Both the position numbers and the translations under genes were made by a program. DNA of 53,698 nucleotides from an uncultured Clostridia bacterium (lineage in GTDB: Bacteria; Bacillota; Clostridia; TANB77; CAG-465). The notes beneath the pieces were generated by a model that worked only from the letters and a program-made list of their open reading frames with translations, was not told the DNA's origin and did not search any database. This document shows, one piece after another, positions 50,644 through 53,698 of this stretch (position 1 is its first letter; each line of letters opens with the position of its first letter). The DNA lies in assembly GCA_944387375.1 (NCBI GenBank), contig CALXEQ010000010.1, positions 1-53,698 of the forward strand, in the 5' to 3' direction.

Positions 50644-51111
50644 TTATATTTCTTTTCTTAAAATATCTAAATATCCTCTATAAGATGTATCATATTGTTT
50701 TAAATTAATATTTTTTATTTTTTTTATTAATTTATCTAGCGAATCAATTCCATCTTTATAATATAAAATGTATCCTTCTTTTTCTAATTCTTCACATATT
50801 TCTATTTGATGATCATTTATATGCTCACCATATTTTTCAAGTCTTGGTATAGCTATTACTTTTTTATTCTTTTTTAAAGCAGAAAAGATAGTTCCAACTC
50901 CACCATGAGTTATAACAAGATCTGCCTCATCTATATATTTATCCATTTCATCCAAAGGAATGAAATCAAAAGTATGTATTCTTTTACTCTCAAATTTAGT
51001 ATACCCAATTTGTGCAATTATTTCTTCTTTTTTTAATTCTTTACTCTTTTTTATTAATTCAAAAAATCTATTAAATTGTTGTTTTTGTGTACCTACTGTT
51101 ACTAAAACCAT
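50644..51111 (-). CDS. Alg13-like glycosyltransferase subunit (PssE type)
   Basis: A 155-residue protein with the GT28 C-terminal fold: MVLVTVGTQKQQFNRFFELI at the start, IHTFDFIPLDEMDKYIDEADLVITHGGVGTIFSAL with the sugar-nucleotide-binding THGGVGT motif near 78, and KKVIAIPRLEKYGEHINDHQIEIC. Together with the membrane-bound Alg14-like partner it forms a UDP-sugar glycosyltransferase acting on a lipid carrier at the cytoplasmic membrane, as in exopolysaccharide synthesis. Its ATG overlaps the stop of the Alg14-like gene, which fits a one-to-one complex. Confidence 0.92.
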   Translation of the reverse strand: MVLVTVGTQKQQFNRFFELIKKSKELKKEEIIAQIGYTKFESKRIHTFDFIPLDEMDKYIDEADLVITHGGVGTIFSALKKNKKVIAIPRLEKYGEHINDHQIEICEELEKEGYILYYKDGIDSLDKLIKKIKNINLKQYDTSYRGYLDILRKEI

Positions 51112-51575
51112 TAAATCAACCTACCTATATACTCTGCTTTATCTAATTTTTTTGCAAGACCTTCCCATTGTACATAAAACTTATCTGCTATTTTATATAC
51201 ATTATTTCCTGTTCCAGAAAGTTCTTTAATCTTTGCCATTGTTTCTATATATATTACTTTTGCACCAAAAAATTTACCAACATAGCAAAAAAATCCACCT
51301 ATTTGTGCACCTGTTGATACAATTGTATCTGGTCTAAATTTTAATACTATTTTTATTGTTAAAAAGAGATTATAAACTATTGTTAATATATATTTTAATT
51401 TATTTTTACAAGGACCATACTTTAAAAATTTCATATTATATTTATCTTTCAATTTTTCTGTAACATCCGTCTTTTCTGTAACCAATAAATAATTATATTC
51501 TTTAAAAAGCTTTTCTAATTTTAATATCTCTGTTAGATGTCCTCCCGAACTTGCTGCGAATATAACTTTTTTCAT
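51111..51575 (-). CDS. Alg14-like glycosyltransferase subunit (PssD type)
   Basis: A 154-residue protein with the Alg14 pattern: VIFAASSGGHLTEILKL at the start, a hydrophobic segment near 60-78 (YILTIVYNLFLTIKIVLKF) that anchors it to the membrane, and the acceptor-side block RPDTIVSTGAQIGGFFCYVGKFFGAKVIYIETMAKIKELSGTG. It recruits the catalytic Alg13-like partner encoded directly downstream. No other polysaccharide genes lie nearby, so the glycan product is unknown. RBS AGGAGG. Confidence 0.92.
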   Translation of the reverse strand: MKKVIFAASSGGHLTEILKLEKLFKEYNYLLVTEKTDVTEKLKDKYNMKFLKYGPCKNKLKYILTIVYNLFLTIKIVLKFRPDTIVSTGAQIGGFFCYVGKFFGAKVIYIETMAKIKELSGTGNNVYKIADKFYVQWEGLAKKLDKAEYIGRLI

Positions 51576-51576
51576 T

Positions 51577-52602
51577 CTATCCTCCTTTTACAATAAACTT
51601 AATATTATATTTATTTTCAAAATATATTTTATTTATCTTTTTTGGACCAATGCAAATTGATACATACTTTTTTAAAACATTTATTATTAATTTACCATCA
51701 TCTATTTTTCTATCCTTTATTTCTTTTTCTATCTTATCTTTTACCAATGAAGCCATTACATATTCTGCTAAATTATCACTTACAGGACCTTTTAATTGAC
51801 TATTTTTAGCTGTTATTTCATCTGTTGACTGAAGCCCTAGCCTAATTATACTAATTTCAGTTTTTTGACACTCATGAATTACTGCTTTACATCTTTTTAC
51901 GGCTTCATTTATAGATAATGGCTTATATTCACTGTTTTCATACATTGAATATAACTCACTATCAGGTATTACATATACTGGATAAATTCTAAGTTGTTGA
52001 GGTTGCAATTTAAGACATTCTTTAATTGTATAAACCTCACTTTCTCTTGTACTTCCAGGTAGTCCTATCATAATCTGATGTCCTAATACTATACCATATT
52101 CATGTATAAGTTTAGATGCGTTTACTACATCTAAAGCTGTGTGTCCTCTTTTAGATAAAGTTAAAATTTCATTATCCATAGACTGAACGCCAAGTTCTAT
52201 AGTTTTTACATTATATTTTTTCATAGTATCCAGTATGTTTCTATTTATATAATCTGGTCTAGTAGAAATTCTAATTGCACCTACTAGTCCTTTTTTTACA
52301 TAACTATTTGCTACTTGTAAATATTCTATTTGTTTATCTATAGGTATACCCGTAAAACTTCCACCAAAAAAAGCCACTTCTATTTTCTTTTTAGAATTCG
52401 AATAATATTTTAGATATTCTTCTATCTTATCTTCTACATCTTGAGCTGTAACATCTGTAAGCTGTCCACTAATCTTCTTTTGATTGCAAAACACACAATT
52501 GTTTGGGCATCCTTTATGTGGTATAAAAATTGGTATAGTATATTGTTCTTTTTTATTTGAAAAATTTTTTAGCTCATGTTTTAGATCTAAATTAATCTCC
52601 AA
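51577..52602 (-). CDS. radical SAM protein, Elp3-like
   Basis: A 341-residue radical SAM enzyme with the cluster motif GCPNNCVFCNQKKI (Cys-x3-Cys-x2-Cys), followed by VAFFGGSFTGIP, IRISTRPDYI, TIELGVQSMDNEILTLSKRGHTALD, and GHQIMIGLPGSTRESE. This order matches the bacterial Elp3-like family that lacks the acetyltransferase half and commonly sits after rnc in Clostridia; tRNA or rRNA modification is possible but unproven. The preferred start is TTG at 52602, six bases after GGAGGAG in the end of rnc; an ATG at 52617 has no RBS. It overlaps rnc by 11 bases. Confidence 0.88.
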   Translation of the reverse strand: MEINLDLKHELKNFSNKKEQYTIPIFIPHKGCPNNCVFCNQKKISGQLTDVTAQDVEDKIEEYLKYYSNSKKKIEVAFFGGSFTGIPIDKQIEYLQVANSYVKKGLVGAIRISTRPDYINRNILDTMKKYNVKTIELGVQSMDNEILTLSKRGHTALDVVNASKLIHEYGIVLGHQIMIGLPGSTRESEVYTIKECLKLQPQQLRIYPVYVIPDSELYSMYENSEYKPLSINEAVKRCKAVIHECQKTEISIIRLGLQSTDEITAKNSQLKGPVSDNLAEYVMASLVKDKIEKEIKDRKIDDGKLIINVLKKYVSICIGPKKINKIYFENKYNIKFIVKGG

Positions 52603-53308
52603 AATGCTCTCCTCCATTAATTAATGCTTGATGAGCTGCTTCTTGCTCTGCAATTTTTTTACTTTTTCCTTGTCCTTCTCCTATTTTTTTATCATTAAAA
52701 TATAAATCCATAGTAAATAACTTATCATGTTCAGGTCCTTCTTCTTTTTGTAATACATATTCAATTTTAACATTACCATGCTTTTGTAAAAGCTCTTGTA
52801 ATTTTGTTTTATAATCTGTATTTAAACTTCCACCAGATAATACTGTTTTTATTTCTTTATCTAAAAGCTCTAAACAAATATCTCTTGCTATATCATAACC
52901 ACCATCTAAATAAATAGCTCCAAGTATCGCTTCAAACGCATCTGCAATAATTGCATCTTTTAACATACCATTAGAATTTCTTTCACATTTTCCAAGATAT
53001 ATATATTCTTGTCCACCAATTCTTTTTAATGCTGTACTTAATGATGCCTCACATACTATTGCAGCTCTTTTTTTAGTCATTTCTCCCTCAGATAATTCTG
53101 GTCTATGTGCAAATAACAAATCTGATATTATATGTTCAAGTATTGCATCACCTAAAAATTCTATTCTTTCATTATATTTATCATAATCAGGATTTATATG
53201 CTCATATGCATATGATTTATGTGTAAGTGCCATTTTTAATAATGATTTATCATTAAATATATATTTTAATTTAGCTTCTAAATTTAATAATCTATTGTCT
53301 TCTCTCAT
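52592..53308 (-). CDS. rnc: ribonuclease III
   Basis: RNase III cleaves double-stranded RNA and processes rRNA precursors. The 238 residues have the endonuclease domain with the signature NERIEFLGDAILEHIISDLLF (around 42-62), catalytic Asp/Glu further on (DAFEAILGAIYLDGG), and a C-terminal double-stranded RNA-binding domain (TDYKTKLQELLQKHGN..., GQGKSKKIAEQEAAHQALI). Normal length, RBS AAGGAG. It follows acpP, the conserved acpP-rnc order, but a strong terminator lies between them and rnc has its own -10. Confidence 0.97.
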   Translation of the reverse strand: MREDNRLLNLEAKLKYIFNDKSLLKMALTHKSYAYEHINPDYDKYNERIEFLGDAILEHIISDLLFAHRPELSEGEMTKKRAAIVCEASLSTALKRIGGQEYIYLGKCERNSNGMLKDAIIADAFEAILGAIYLDGGYDIARDICLELLDKEIKTVLSGGSLNTDYKTKLQELLQKHGNVKIEYVLQKEEGPEHDKLFTMDLYFNDKKIGEGQGKSKKIAEQEAAHQALINGGEHFGD

Positions 53309-53341
53309 AAACTATCTCCTTAAATATACATTACACATAGT

Positions 53342-53350
53342 ATTATATCA
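53342..53350 (-). promoter_or_regulatory. extended -10 promoter of rnc
   Basis: On the minus strand TGATATAAT (53350-53342) is a good extended -10. No clear -35 is present because the T-run of the acpP terminator occupies that place. Confidence 0.45.
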
Positions 53351-53359
53351 CATTTTGAG

Positions 53360-53421
53360 AAAAAAAAAAGCACCTCAACATTTAATACAGCTATTTATAG
53401 CTAATTAAATATTCAGGTGAT
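53360..53421 (-). terminator. long two-part terminator of acpP
   Basis: On the minus strand CACCTGAATATTTAAT pairs with ATTAAATGTTGAGGTG (one mismatch, one G-U). An inner AGCTA/TAGCT stem lies in its loop, and nine T follow. Confidence 0.85.
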
Positions 53422-53429
53422 TTATAAAA

Positions 53430-53666
53430 TTATTGATGACTTTCAATATATCCAACTACATCTCCTACAGATGTTATTTTTTCTGCTTCTTCTTCTGGAA
53501 TCTCCATGTCAAATTCTTCTTCTAAAGCCATTATTAATTCAACAATATCAAGTGAATCAGCTCCTAAGTCGTCGATAAAAGTTGTTTCAGTTGTAATTGA
53601 GTCTGTGTCTTCAATTCCTAGTTGTTCACTAATTACTTCTTTTACTTTTTCTAAAACTGTATCCAT
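53430..53666 (-). CDS. acpP: acyl carrier protein
   Basis: ACP, 78 residues, carries growing fatty acids on a phosphopantetheine arm. The attachment site is S38 in the [11 protein letters not shown] motif. The acidic four-helix pattern ([45 protein letters not shown]) is typical. The ATG at 53666 is eight bases after AAGGAGG; a GTG at 53675 is too near it. The upstream neighbour, often plsX or a fab gene, is outside the window. Confidence 0.98.
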   Translation of the reverse strand: MDTVLEKVKEVISEQLGIEDTDSITTETTFIDDLGADSLDIVELIMALEEEFDMEIPEEEAEKITSVGDVVGYIESHQ

Positions 53667-53698
53667 TTTATACACCTCCTTAAGTATTTCTTTTACAC

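Noticed and set aside
1..53698. tRNA or rRNA genes, CRISPR arrays, insertion sequences, prophage or conjugative genes
   Set aside because: I looked for cloverleaf-like GC-rich segments, regularly spaced repeats, transposase or integrase motifs and terminal inverted repeats and found none.

Overview
The window comes from an AT-rich (by eye roughly 27-30% GC), endospore-forming Firmicute of the class Clostridia, most likely an uncultured gut-type lineage. The evidence is strong GGAGG ribosome-binding sites, SigA promoters of the TTGACA-17-TATAAT type, a zinc-ribbon S14, and sporulation genes (spo0A, an alpha/beta SASP, yabG). Almost everything is chromosomal core. I saw no rRNA, tRNA, CRISPR array, transposase or prophage.

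Layout. 1-4.2 kb: a LytTR response regulator, a hypothetical gene, a membrane-anchored WG-repeat protein and two small hypotheticals. 4.2-12 kb (minus): secD-secF; pyrH with a PH-like membrane protein; rpsB-tsf. 9.8-16.4 kb (minus): one operon gdpP-rplI-dnaB-tilS-ftsH. 16.5-17.8 kb: spo0A and a divergent SASP gene with a 0A box between them. 17.8-22.7 kb: helD, then two tandem paralogous genes of unknown function, each with its own conserved promoter and terminator, and a divergent membrane-anchored protein. 22.7-33.3 kb (minus): the fused S10-spc operon from rpsJ to secY (rpsJ, rplC, rplD, rplW, rplB, rpsS, rplV, rpsC, rplP, rpmC, rpsQ, rplN, rplX, rplE, rpsN, rpsH, rplF, rplR, rpsE, rplO, secY). 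It has a long structured leader and lacks rpmD (L30).

33.4-37 kb: a frameshifted membrane-protein gene; a plus-strand cassette with a ThyX-like protein, a dTMP-kinase-like P-loop kinase and FolC, which reads as a thymidylate/folate unit; then rpsT. 37-43.5 kb: a GNAT-like protein, yabG with a SigK-like promoter, a coiled-coil membrane protein, the rpsF-ssb-rpsR operon, a MecA-like adaptor, a 368-bp gap with an orphan minus-strand promoter, and an HD-GYP protein whose receiver lacks the phospho-acceptor Asp. 43.5-47.5 kb (minus): rarA, a DUF5711-type protein, cvpA, comEA and an unknown gene. 47.6-53.7 kb: a small zinc-ribbon protein (plus), then acpP and a minus-strand operon rnc, Elp3-like radical SAM, Alg14/Alg13-like glycosyltransferase pair, and split transketolase with an unknown coiled-coil gene between its two subunits.

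Together these genes cover translation, protein export, replication and repair, c-di-AMP and c-di-GMP turnover, sporulation and nucleotide supply. The least explained items are the tandem paralog cassettes, the ThyX-like cassette, the structured RNA between rpsJ and rplC, the orphan promoter at 41.8 kb and the gene inserted between the transketolase halves. Start codons were moved from the longest open frame wherever a ribosome-binding site clearly favours another codon. Promoter and terminator calls are by eye.
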